Assembly: GCA_930367215.1 (NCBI GenBank)
Contig: OV884059.1
Span: 53,414,957-53,478,956 of the forward strand
Origin: Pollenia angustigena
Lineage: Eukaryota > Arthropoda > Insecta > Diptera > Polleniidae
Reading direction: 5' to 3'
Length of the DNA stretch: 64,000 bases
Part shown: positions 33,382-43,768 of the stretch, in pieces
Position numbering within the stretch: position 1 is the first letter of the stretch
Layout of the letters: each line of letters starts with the position of its first letter
Made by a program: the position numbers and the translations under genes
Notes under the pieces: model-generated
Database searches by the model: none
What the model was told of the DNA's origin: nothing
The model's input: only the letters and a program-made list of their open reading frames with translations

Positions 33382-34684
33382 TCTATATATATAAAAAGAA
33401 GTGTACATTTTGATTGTCACTCCATAACTCGAGAACGGCTCGACCGATTGCCATAAAATTTTTAGGGAAGGTACAGGGAGGAGTGATGATGGTTAGTTGA
33501 TTTTGAAATCCAAAATCGGGGCAGGGGAATTGGTACCCCCCATAGGATGCCAATATTTAATATCGCATATCTTAAGACCCGCTGCACGCATTTTGTTGAA
33601 CTTTTGGTAGTAGGATCTTCTAAGCCCCAAAATTTAAATAAAACAGTAGCGGGGGAAGTGGTTCCCCCCATAGGACGCCAATGTTTAATATAGCATATCT
33701 TAAGAACTGTTACAGTGAGAATGTTCAAACTGTGTAGAAGTCACTCTTATGGTATACTACTCTATTGAGAATAAAAATAAAGCGGTAGGCGCAGGGGGGA
33801 AATACCTCCCATAGGATGCATATATTAAATATAGCTCAACTGAAGAACTATTTAAGGGACAGCCTTCAAACGTGGTTAAAGCTACTATTATGGTAAAATG
33901 AAAATTTCAATATAAAAATGGGCGGGGTTGACAGGGGAGGAGCAGTACCCCTCATAGATAGAAATATAATTAAGAGCCGCTGCATGCATTTTGTTAAACT
34001 TTTGATAGTAGGATCTTCAGAGCCCCAAAACTGAAATAAAATAGTAGCGGGGGAAGTGTTACCCCCAAAAGGACACCAATGTTTAATATCGCATATCTTA
34101 AGAACTGTTATAGTGAGAATGTTCAAACTTTGTAGAAGTCACTCTTATGGTATACTACACTATTGAAAATAAAAATAAAGCGGGTAGGCGCAGGGGGGGA
34201 AATACCTCCCATAGGATGCATATATTAAATATCACTCAACTGAAGAACTATTAAAGGGAGAGTCTTCAAACGTGGTTACAGCTACTATTATGGTTAACTT
34301 TAAATTTCAATATAAAAATGGGCGGGGTTGACAGAGAAGGAGCAGTACCCCTCAAAGATAGAAATATAATTAAGAGCCACTGCACGGATTTTGTTGAACT
34401 TTTGATAGTAGGATCTTCAGAGCCCCAAAACTGAAATAAAATAGCAGCGGGGGAAGTGTTACCCCCCATGGGACACCAATGTTTAATATCGCATATCTTA
34501 AGAACTGTTAAGTGAGAATGTTCAAACTTTGTAAAAGTCACTCTTATGGTATGCTACACTTTTGAAAATAAAAATAAAGCCGGTAGGCACAGGGGGAAAT
34601 ACCTCCCATAGGATGCATATATTAAGTATCTCTCAACTGAAGAAGTGGTTAAAGCAGTGTAGCGAAGCGCACGGGTTAAGCTAG
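33382..34684 (+). mobile_element. Non-autonomous Helitron, 1,303 bp
   Basis: It begins with TC and ends GGGTTAAGCTAG after a short hairpin (GTGT ... GCAC around GCGAAG). It sits between A33381 and T34685, and copy B has exactly the joined sequence without any duplication. These are all the Helitron insertion rules. The interior is about 2.7 copies of a 400-bp repeat (CTGCACGCATTTTGTT-type starts at about 33583, 33980 and 34379). No Rep/helicase. Confidence 0.93.
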
Positions 34685-34970
34685 TTATATATATATTTTT
34701 AAACCCTTTACAAAGTTTTGTTAACAAATGGTTAACATTATCAATTGAGTTTCATAGTTAAATTACCAGTCATATACATCCAACCTTATGTGTTGAACAA
34801 TCACAATCGATATTTCAAAACTTTACATATTGCATACTCTTCCACAAGAATACCCGTTTTGATAGCTATAATATATAGATAATTCACTTTTTATGTAATA
34901 AATTAAAAAATTATCGTATAACATGTATTTAAAGTCGCTTATACCAAATAAATAATTAATCTAATTCAAG

Positions 34971-35695
34971 GATTTTAAAAATTTTGTAAATAAAATACCA
35001 ACAAAATGGGTATTTCGAGGGTATTTAAGGGTTGATTTGAATATTTATTTAAGATTTTAATAATTTTGTGAAGAAAATACCAATAAAATGGGTATTTCGA
35101 GGGTATTTAAGGGTTGATTTGAATATATATTTAGGATTTTAAAAATTTTGTGAACAAAATATCAACAAAATGGGTATTTCGGGGGTATTTTAGGGTTGAT
35201 TTGAATATTTATTTAAGATTTTAATAAGTTTGTGAAGAAAATATCACCAAAATGGATATTTCGAGGGTATTTAAACGTTGATTTGAATATTTATTTAGAA
35301 TTTCAATAATTTTGTGAACAAAATACCAACAAAATGGGTATTTTGAGGGGATTTAAGCGTTGATTTGAATATTTATTTAAGATTTTAATAAGTTTGTGAA
35401 GAAAATACCAACAAAATGGATATTTCGAGGGTATTTAAACGTTGATTTGAATATTTATTTAGAATTTGAATAATTTTGTAAATAAAATACCAACAAAATG
35501 GGTTTTTTGAGGGGATTTAAGCGTTGATTTGAATATTTATTTAAGATTTCAATAAGTTTGTGAAGAAAATACCAATAAAATGGATATTTTGAGGGGATTT
35601 AAGCGTTGATTTTAATATTTATTTAGGATTTTAATAAGTTTGTGAAGAAAATACCAATAAAATGGATATTTTGAGAGGATTTAAGCGTTGATTTG
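34971..35695 (+). repeat. 82-bp minisatellite, about 9 units, unit A
   Basis: Units start GATTTTAAWAATTTTGT and contain AAAATGGGTATTTCGAGG and GTTGATTTGAATATTT. The period is 82 nt (34971, 35053, 35135 and so on). It is bracketed by a conserved block AAAGTCGCTTATACCAA (about 34931 and 35731), echoed at about 36440. Unit B has about 7 units. Confidence 0.9.
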
Positions 35696-38008
35696 AATAC
35701 AAATTAAAAAATTAACGTTTAACATGAATTTAAAGTCGCTTATACCAACTAAATAATTAATCTGATACATTTTTAACTTTTTTCTTTGATATACGTATGT
35801 ATGTTGATAAAATTTTATTCTTAAAGATATTATATCATTTGTTTATATTAACGAACTCGTAGTGTTTAATTAATACATATATCGTTAATTTGATATTCTA
35901 CAATATAAGTTTAGTGAAGAATTTAATTCGATCTATGCTTATATTACATATATACCTTTAACCTGTTGATATAGTATACATTTAAACCTTATACATGTTG
36001 ATGCAATAAAATTTCTATTAAAATAACCATAGAATATGGTTTATTTAATGATTTGATAACATTTAGTAAAAGTTTATATATGGTATAAACTTGAAGTTGA
36101 CTATACCATTAGAATTAAATATGTATTATTGAGAAAAAAACTAAAATCATATAACAAAATCAATAAAGATGTTTTAAAAATGAGGATAACATAGGGTTTT
36201 TGAATGCTTGATAAGGAAAAACCTAAAATATATGCGCATAATGTATTATTATAACCACTTTATATTTTTTTTCTAGTTTAATAATAAACCATAAACCCAT
36301 TCCATAACAACCCATAGAATATTATACAATAGCAACTATTTATATAATTAAAAACCACAAAAAAAAAATTCCAAACTATACTTATGTATATAGTTCACTT
36401 TTTATATTATATATTAACAAATTAATGTAAACCATAAACTTTAAGTCGCTTATGCCAACTATGTTTAATATATCGTATTACATTTCTTCAAAAATTTAAA
36501 TTATACAAACTGGATATTTATAATTATGTTTAATTGATTATATATATATGTATGTAATGCTGAATTGTTATTATTTGATGAAATTCTTATAACCCTTAAT
36601 ATTCATCCTTATAATCCCTATATACAACATTTTAGAATATTCATTAATAAAGATGATATAACTATTAGAGTTACGACAACCCCTAATAGAATATTAATAT
36701 AAAATAATATAAACATTTACAACATAAGTGCACATATGATTACACTTACATATATTTTTAAACGTTTCTTTAGGTTTTTTATTCTTTTGTGTTAGTCCAT
36801 AAAATTGTGCAAGCACTTATAAATGTTTGTCAACATCAACGAGCACAAACATACATACGTACTTAGCATACATATTTAAATGTACTTAATTTATTTTAAA
36901 ATATTTTAGTCTTATATTTTGTGGGTGGTCAGTGACCACTGCTCACACTAAAGTATGTCCATAAACTATAAAATATACTTAATCACTTTGTGTCATAATC
37001 CGAAAGAAATAGTAAATTCCTAGAATAAAACTATAAAAATAAGTGTCAAAAATAAAACCAATAAGTTAAGCACTTTAGTTTTTTAAATTTTTTCTATTTA
37101 ATATTAATGTTGTTTGTTTATTCCACAATGTTGCATCTTTGTTTAACAATTTTATTTCAATGAATGAAATTATCGAATATTGATTTTGTTTATACAACAT
37201 TTTGTCTATGATGCATTTATGTTAAGCAACGATATTCAATGTATGGAATTAAGAATATATTTTGTTTATGTTATATTTTCTATCAATCAATCAAATTAAA
37301 TCAAGAAAGTTTTTAGTTTACTAACGGTACTCACAACTAGAAGTTGTCTTCTATAAATTAATTTTTTAAACATATCAACAACAAAAAAATTTAGTTAATA
37401 TTTACAAATTTGAACATTATCATAATTTAAAAATAAAAAACATGTAAGTATACACAAACCAATAAATTCGTGGGTTATAGATTTAAGCAATTTATGAATT
37501 TATTTAAATAAAAATTAAAATCGAATATTATATTAAGTGAAATGTGAATCGCTAGTTTCAGAATATTTTAAATAAGGATTGAAAAAGGATGTGAAGTGTT
37601 AATTTTTTATTTTTATAGTCTATCCCCCGTATTTATAAATGATTATTTAATTTATTAAACGTTTATTTAGCCAAATTTTCATACAAAATCTGTTTTATAA
37701 ACCTTTATTAAATTTAAAAAAATTTTATAAATATAGACATATGAGCTCAGAGGATTTATATAAATTATTTTATCGTTTAACAATCGGTATACTAAAGATA
37801 TGTTCAGACTAATGAAATATTTAATAAAAATATTTGTTCTGATATTATGCTTCAAACTGTGTGAAATAAAAAAAATATTTTGTTTAATATTCGAACTAAG
37901 CTCAAATATGTAACAATTTTTGTTTGTTAAAACAGTTGTCAAATAGTGTCAAATAAAATAAATTAAATCATGTTTGCCATGCGTTCAGACTTAAACAAAT
38001 ATTTGTAT
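35696..38008. other. Long AT-rich non-coding tail of unit A
   Basis: No frame above 90 codons looks real. Features seen: CAGTGACCACTG palindrome near 36930, GTTCAGACTAATGAAATATT near 37803 echoed at 46755-46820, and many (A/T)-only runs. The same tract is 43769-46036 in B. Confidence 0.7.
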
Positions 38009-38330
38009 CAAGGTGAATTCAACAATGTAAACTCAACTCGTCAGCCGTTCATCAGCTGTCTCCACGGCGAATTTAAAAATAATAGGGAAACGTCAAAATA
38101 TAATTTTGTTTATGTTTTGCGCCAAAATAACTGAAAAAATTTCTTAGAAAAACTGTGAATAAATAAAGTGAATTTAATATTCTCTTTTATAACCCAAACA
38201 AAATTTGTATTTTGTTTTTCAATCAATTTTTGCCTTGTTAGCATTTTTGACAACCGCCTATTAAATTGCAAAAAATACATGGGGCTTTTTGTAGTTGTAG
38301 AGTTGCACTTACCTTGTTGAATTCGCCTTG
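38009..38330. mobile_element. 322-bp MITE with 8-bp TSD
   Basis: The ends CAAGGTGAATTCAACAA and inverse of CAAGGCGAATTCAACAA differ at one base. ATTTGTAT is duplicated at 38001-38008 and 38331-38338. Copy B has one ATTTGTAT at the empty site. The 8-bp duplication fits hAT, P or Merlin; the end sequence does not decide. Confidence 0.92.
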
Positions 38331-39010
38331 ATTTGTATCAAATAAATATTTAATTAAAGTGTTCAAAAATGAAAATATATTTCACAAATACTAAAAATGA
38401 GCGCATTAGCTTTATTTGTTTTATACTGTGGAGTTGCATCTCTTATAGTGTTAGAACAGGAGAATACAAAAGAATAAACTGGAAGACAATGGTTAACGGG
38501 AACATAGCTAAAATTTGTGAAAAATTACAAACTTGGATACAAAACCCTAAAATATATATTTATTCGAAATCACTTAATCAGTAAAAAAAAAACAAATTGT
38601 GGGGAAAATAGCAAAAAAAAATGTTTTGTAATAAAAGCGAAAATTAGCGAACAATTTTAACATTTCAAACAAGCCATAAAATTTATTAAAAATGCCTAAA
38701 ATTATAAGGAAAGCAAAAATTCTATAAAAATTATTATATTAGCGGAAATTCGTAAAAATTTGTTAATAACGATAGCAAAGTATAATAATTATAAAAATTT
38801 AATTATAAAAATCTTTAAAACTGTAAAGAATCTGAAAACTTACAGGAAAAATTGCTTCTATCGTTAACATGGCTAAAATTATTTGTCGTTTTTACTCTTA
38901 CAATTTTTTATAATATCAAAAACTACTAAAATATTTGATTTTTTTTTTATGTTCACACTATATTCACATTGGATAAATATTTGTTTACCGGTAAATACTT
39001 TTATTTGCTT

Positions 39011-39056
39011 AAAATTACCCATTGTGTTTGTGCATCATATTACCCATTGTGTTTGT
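39011..39056. other. Duplication breakpoint with templated filler
   Basis: The end of unit A (AAAATTA) joins CCCATTGTGTTTG, a snippet of gag, and then the gag sequence restarts at TGCATCATATTACCCATTGT. ATTACCCATTGTGTTTG is thus present twice within 45 bp, as expected from microhomology-mediated template switching. Confidence 0.75.
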
Positions 39057-40329
39057 AAAATTATTTACTGTTTGCACTAAAGTTTCCATGGTTTTTTCTA
39101 GACGACTTAAATTAGAAACTGGAGTTTCATCATTACTTGGCGAAGCACCTTGCATTGGAACATGGTTTGATTTTAGGACGTTAGCATAAGAGGTTCTGTT
39201 ATTACTAGGCTGCGGAGCCTGAGTGTCATTAGTGTTTGCTTGATTTGGTACCTGCATTTGAGGGGGATTAGTTTTCGGTCCAGCCGACTGCTTGACGATA
39301 GTATATACAGGACATCCTCTATAATTGGCAGTGTGATTGCCGCCACAGTTGCTACATTTTTTTACATTGGGGTCATTTTTAGACTTATCGCACTGGACTG
39401 TACCATGTAATTCACCACATACTACGCAAACAGGGGGTAAATAGCAGTAGGCCTTAGTATGGCCAAATTCTTGGCAGTTGAGACATTGAACGGGACCATT
39501 TCTTTTGTGCGGCTCCTCTATAGTTATTCTTCTGTAGAGAATATATTTTAAATTGTAAATAGGATGCGTTTCATTTTTTTAAGCTTAACGTCGCCAGGTT
39601 CTAGCTCCACTCGAAATAGTGGTTGGGGATTTTTTCCCTATTTTTGATATTTGTAACGTTTTTTATTTTAAAGCCTTTCTCTTCCAAAAAGGTTTTAATT
39701 TCTTCAGGGTCCACGCTCGAGTCTATGCCCTTGATCACTACCTGAAGGCCTTTGCTGCTCTTCAGCTGATATGTATAAAAGCTTTTTTTAAGGGATTCAA
39801 ATTGGTTTGTTAGTTTGCGAAAATCATTCTCATGATTAACCTGTATTTTTGTCTCGTTTATATTACCACGCTTGATTGCCGCTACGTAAAAAGAATTTTC
39901 ACCTATTACCGAGATCACGCTCTTTATTAACTCACTTGAGTTTTGCTCCCTAAGATATATTGGGGGTGGCTTCGAAGATTTTATGACGTTTGGTGCCTCT
40001 GGTGATTCGTCCTCAAGAATTGCAAAACGGTTTTGTGAATTTATTCTATCAAAAGATGTTACTTTTGAGGCCGAAGCAACTGCTGAAGAGGTAGGGCTGC
40101 GACCCCGTTTAAGCACTGTTATATACCTGTGCATACCAACTTGTATTTGAGGCTTTTGACAATTTTTCACTAAAGGGTTCTCCATTGCGTCTGTATTTGA
40201 GTTTATGGAATCATCTCTCACTAAGATTGTTTTTTCCGCCGCGGTAATACTTGCGGACGCTACAACACTTGTCCCCAAAGACAGATTAATATTTTTTAAT
40301 GTATAACTATCCACCGTTTTTGTGAACAC
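39031..40329 (-). pseudogene. LINE gag, copy B, frameshifted and truncated
   Basis: The N-terminal part is 39601-40329, the zinc-knuckle region about 39320-39490, and the C-terminal piece 39031-39257 stops at the duplication breakpoint in M-G-N-M-M instead of running on. It carries the same frameshifts as copy A at the same places, with only a few substitutions (for example S9Y). There is no ORF2 behind it. It marks the 5' edge of duplication unit B. Confidence 0.85.
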
Positions 40330-40456
40330 CGAGGGTGAAAGAGAACGTGTTCGAATAATAGGCTTAGCCGTTAGATAGTTAATATTGTTTTGTTTTATTT
40401 ATTTCAGCATTATTTTCGTTTGCCTGAACGGTCACATAAACATTTCTTTCATTTTA

Positions 40457-41312
40457 TTTTGCCTTAGCGTTGTTTCACTGTTCTTACTCATGCAAAGAGT
40501 TGTTTTTGTTTTTCACCGTTTGCTGTGCTTTAAATATTTGTATTATTTATTGTTTTTACAACAACACCAAAAAAAATGTTTTTGTTGAGAGTATGTATGC
40601 ATACACATGTATGAACATTCATACGTATGTATATATTTTTACTATTTTTCTTTATTTAATGTTTGAATTGTTCACTATTATGTTAAATAATTTAAATAAC
40701 AAAATATATAATTTATTTTTAAGCGTCCATTCGCTGCGTATATTACAAAATCAAATATGATTAATTAATAGTTCAAAACGTATGCGGGGTTAAAAATACA
40801 CGTCTGTATCACAACAAAGCACAAACCGGAAAAATATAGAAAAGAACCTAATCCGAATGAAAAATGCGACAGAAACGTAATTTTGCCTTAGCGTTGTTTC
40901 ACTGTTCTTACTCATGCAAAGAGTTGTTTTTGTTTTTCACCGTTTGCTGTGATTTAAATATTTGTATTATTTATTGTTTTTACAACAATACAAAAAAAAA
41001 GGTTTTTGTTGAGAGTATGTATGCATACACATATATGAACATTCATACGTATGTATGTATGTATATATTTTTACTATTTTTCTTTATTTAATGTTTGAAT
41101 TGTTCACTATTATGTTAAATAATTTAAATAACAAAATATATAATTTATTTTTAAGCGTCCATTCGCTGCGTATATTACAAAATCAAATATGATTAATTAA
41201 TAGTTCAAAACGTATGCGGGGTTAAAAATACACGTCTGTATCACAACAAAGCACAAACCGGAAAAATATAGAAAAGAACCTAATCCGAATGAAAAATGCA
41301 ACAGAAACGTAA
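40457..41312. repeat. 424-bp tandem pair, unit B
   Basis: Starts at 40457 and 40881, as in unit A. The second copy has an expanded GTATGTATGTAT tract and several substitutions. Confidence 0.85.
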
Positions 41313-41341
41313 TACGTTCAAAATCAAAGTGCAATAAACCT

Positions 41342-42679
41342 ATGAGAGGATTTAAAGCAAATATTTTTGATTGCTCTTTTACTGTTAATTTAGATACTGT
41401 AAGTATAGAAACTACAGACAAAATAACACAAAAGAAACTTTTCGAAGATATTATTAGAGAAGAATATTTAAAATATAACAATGTTTGTATATTATGTTTC
41501 TATAATATAAAAAAATGCATTAAACATACTTTATTGTATGCATATTGTAAATTTAACGATTGCACTACTTTTCGATTTACGATAAAACCGCAAGGTCATG
41601 TAAATGTTTACAGTACAAAAGAGTTGCATCATGCCAAAAATGAGATTAAAGTTGGTCAAATAAGAGGAGTAAAAAGACATGTGTTTAAAAATAAACTCAA
41701 GAGAAAGAAAGCATATTTATTTAGAAAAGAACAAATTTTGAATACCGCAGATGATATTGCGGAAAAAGGAAATTTTCAAAATATTAAAAAATTAGAAACG
41801 TATAGAAAAATTAAATCTGAAGGATACATTGAGAGATGTTATCACAAATATCCATTTTATGCTCTTTACTTAATGCAAATGGGTCCATATAAGAACTATA
41901 TTCATAAGCTTTCTTCTCCCTTTCTTGTTTACACATGGGAGAAATATACGTTTGAGACAATCTCAAGCAATAATAAAATCCTTGAAGATTCAAAATTTAC
42001 ATTGCACTTAGATGCTTCAGGCGAAAGTGTAAAAACTTTAGATTGTGCTAAAAAAAGAATTTTAACTTATAAAATAGTCCTAAGAAATTGGAAGTTAATA
42101 AAAATTCTTCCTATAGCAGAAGCAATTCTCTCTGCACATACAATGAAGCAAATATGTGATTATTTAGATAATTTAAAGCTATTTTTAAAAGAGTACAAAG
42201 TAAAATATCAGTTCAAATGGCCTTACTGTAAAAGGGTTTGCACTGACGTTAGTGCCGCATTATACGGTGCCGTGTTAAAAAGTTTTAACAATCAAAACTT
42301 AATAGAATACCTTAATGCTTGTGCCGAATTCTTAAATAAATTTAAAATAAATCCGAATTTAGAACCAAACTTTGTGGTATTGCAGTGGTGTAAATGTCAT
42401 TACATTCACATTATTTGCAAAGATTTAGACGCAAGGTTGGGAAGGAAACATATTTTAAGGCCTCTATTAAAAAATGCTTTAATAGCTGCTCTTAGTTTAA
42501 GTACTGTTGACGAATGCCAACGATGGTTTAAACATATTTTTACTGTTTTGCTTACACCATATGAGTGTCATAACTTAGAAATCAGCTTTGAGATATTACG
42601 TGATTGTTTAATAGAAAGAAGTAGGAATAGAGGGGTTCTACGGCACTTTTTTCATACAAAGTTGGGAGCAAGCCATTAG
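41342..42679 (+). CDS. MULE-like transposase candidate, uninterrupted copy B
   Basis: 445 codons from ATG. The frame is also open upstream to about 41204 (H-K-P-E-K-Y-R-K-E-P-N), so the true start or a preceding exon may lie there. I do not recognise a named family. Visible: a Cys/His region at 49-97 (C49-x2-C52, C69, C74, H96-H97) like a FLYWCH/WRKY-type DNA-binding finger, and a core with L-H-L-D224-A-S-G, C-T-D302-V-S-A-A-L-Y-G-A-V, C350-x-C-H353 and D390-E391-C. The order Asp, Asp, C-x-H, Glu follows the RNase-H-fold MULE-type transposases; D224, D302 and E391 would be catalytic. This is inference from spacing. The protein is basic and Lys-rich. No terminal inverted repeats were found around it. 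Alternatives are a domesticated transposase or a virus-borne gene. It lies beyond the 424-bp repeats and is followed by short repeats and an acceptor-like site. Confidence 0.6.
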   Translation: MRGFKANIFDCSFTVNLDTVSIETTDKITQKKLFEDIIREEYLKYNNVCILCFYNIKKCIKHTLLYAYCKFNDCTTFRFTIKPQGHVNVYSTKELHHAKNEIKVGQIRGVKRHVFKNKLKRKKAYLFRKEQILNTADDIAEKGNFQNIKKLETYRKIKSEGYIERCYHKYPFYALYLMQMGPYKNYIHKLSSPFLVYTWEKYTFETISSNNKILEDSKFTLHLDASGESVKTLDCAKKRILTYKIVLRNWKLIKILPIAEAILSAHTMKQICDYLDNLKLFLKEYKVKYQFKWPYCKRVCTDVSAALYGAVLKSFNNQNLIEYLNACAEFLNKFKINPNLEPNFVVLQWCKCHYIHIICKDLDARLGRKHILRPLLKNALIAALSLSTVDECQRWFKHIFTVLLTPYECHNLEISFEILRDCLIERSRNRGVLRHFFHTKLGASH

Positions 42680-42827
42680 GGGTGTTCACAGTTTGTAGTT
42701 GGATACATGTCATTAGGGATGTTCACAGTTGTAGTTGAATACATGCTTATATGGGTGTTCACAGTTTATAGTTGGATACATGTCATTAGAGGTGTTCACA
42801 GTTTGTGATTTTATTTTCACCCTACAG
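42680..42827 (+). repeat. Short tandem repeats and acceptor-like site, unit B
   Basis: Counterpart of 33146-33293. GGTGTTCACAG occurs four times; the acceptor-like CTACAG ends at 42827 and the downstream open stretch continues to about 42990 in this copy because the Helitron is absent. Confidence 0.6.
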
Positions 42828-43205
42828 TCGGTTGGTTTACTTAATAAGATATCCGTAAGGTTCGCAGCATTGGAGAGAAAATATTTTGTATATACATTTT
42901 ATATAAATATATATATTATATATATATTTTTAAACCCTTTACAAAGTTTTGTTAACAAATGGTTAACATTATCAATTGAGTTTCATAGTTAAATTACCAG
43001 TCATATACATACATCCAACCTTATGTGTTGAACAATCACAATCGATATTTCAAAACTTTACATATTGCATACTCTTCTACAAGAATACCCGTTTTGATAG
43101 CTATAATATATAGATAATTCACTTTTTATGTAATAAATTAAAAAATTATCGTATAACATGTATTTAAAGTCGCTTATACCAAATAAATAATTAATCTAAT
43201 TCAAG

Positions 43206-43768
43206 GATTTTAAAAATTTTGTAAATAAAATACCAACAAAATGGGTATTTCGAGGGTATTTAAGGGTTGATTTGAATATTTATTTAAGATTTTAATAATT
43301 TTGTGAAGAAAATACCAATAAAATGGGTATTTCGAGGGTATTTAAGGGTTGATTTAAATATATATTTAGGATTTTAAAAATTTTGTGAACAAAATATCAA
43401 CAAAATGGGTATTTCGAGGGTATTTTAGGGTTGTTTTGAATATTTATTTAAGATTTTAATAAGTTTGTGAAGAAAATATCAACAAAATGGATATTTCGAG
43501 GGTATTTAAACGTTGATTTGAATATTTATTTAGAATTTTAATAATTTTGTAAATAAAATACCAACAAAATGGGTATTTTGAGGGGATTTAAGCGTTGATT
43601 TGAATATTTATTTAAGATTTTAATAAGTTTGTGAAGAAAATACCAATAAAATGGATATTTTGAGGGGATTTAAGCGTTGATTTTAATATTTATTTAGGAT
43701 TTTAATAAGTTTGTGAAGAAAATACCAATAAAATGGATATTTTGAGAGGATTTAAGCGTTGATTTGAA
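43206..43768 (+). repeat. 82-bp minisatellite, about 7 units, unit B
   Basis: Same unit and same flanking AAAGTCGCTTATACCAA blocks as 34971-35695, but about two units fewer. Confidence 0.9.

Larger units (their letters stand above)
27567..39017. repeat. Segmental duplication, unit A
   Basis: It starts at TGCATCATATTACCC and ends at TTTGCTTAAAATTA. It matches 39031-46715 throughout at roughly 99 percent by eye, apart from three insertions unique to A (30830-32764, 33382-34684, 38009-38330), copy-number changes in the minisatellite and small indels. The order is direct tandem. Confidence 0.95.

Noticed and set aside
33360..34690. First thought to be a mariner or LINE piece because of internal repeats
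   Set aside because: TC start, CTAG end and the exact A/T empty site in copy B show a Helitron.
34971..35695. CRISPR-like periodic array
   Set aside because: An 82-bp minisatellite with no distinct spacers, in a eukaryotic genome.
41342..42679. Calling the gene a hAT or KDZ transposase
   Set aside because: The C-x-H after the second Asp and the lack of a hAT dimerisation motif fit MULE-like better, and even that is not secure.
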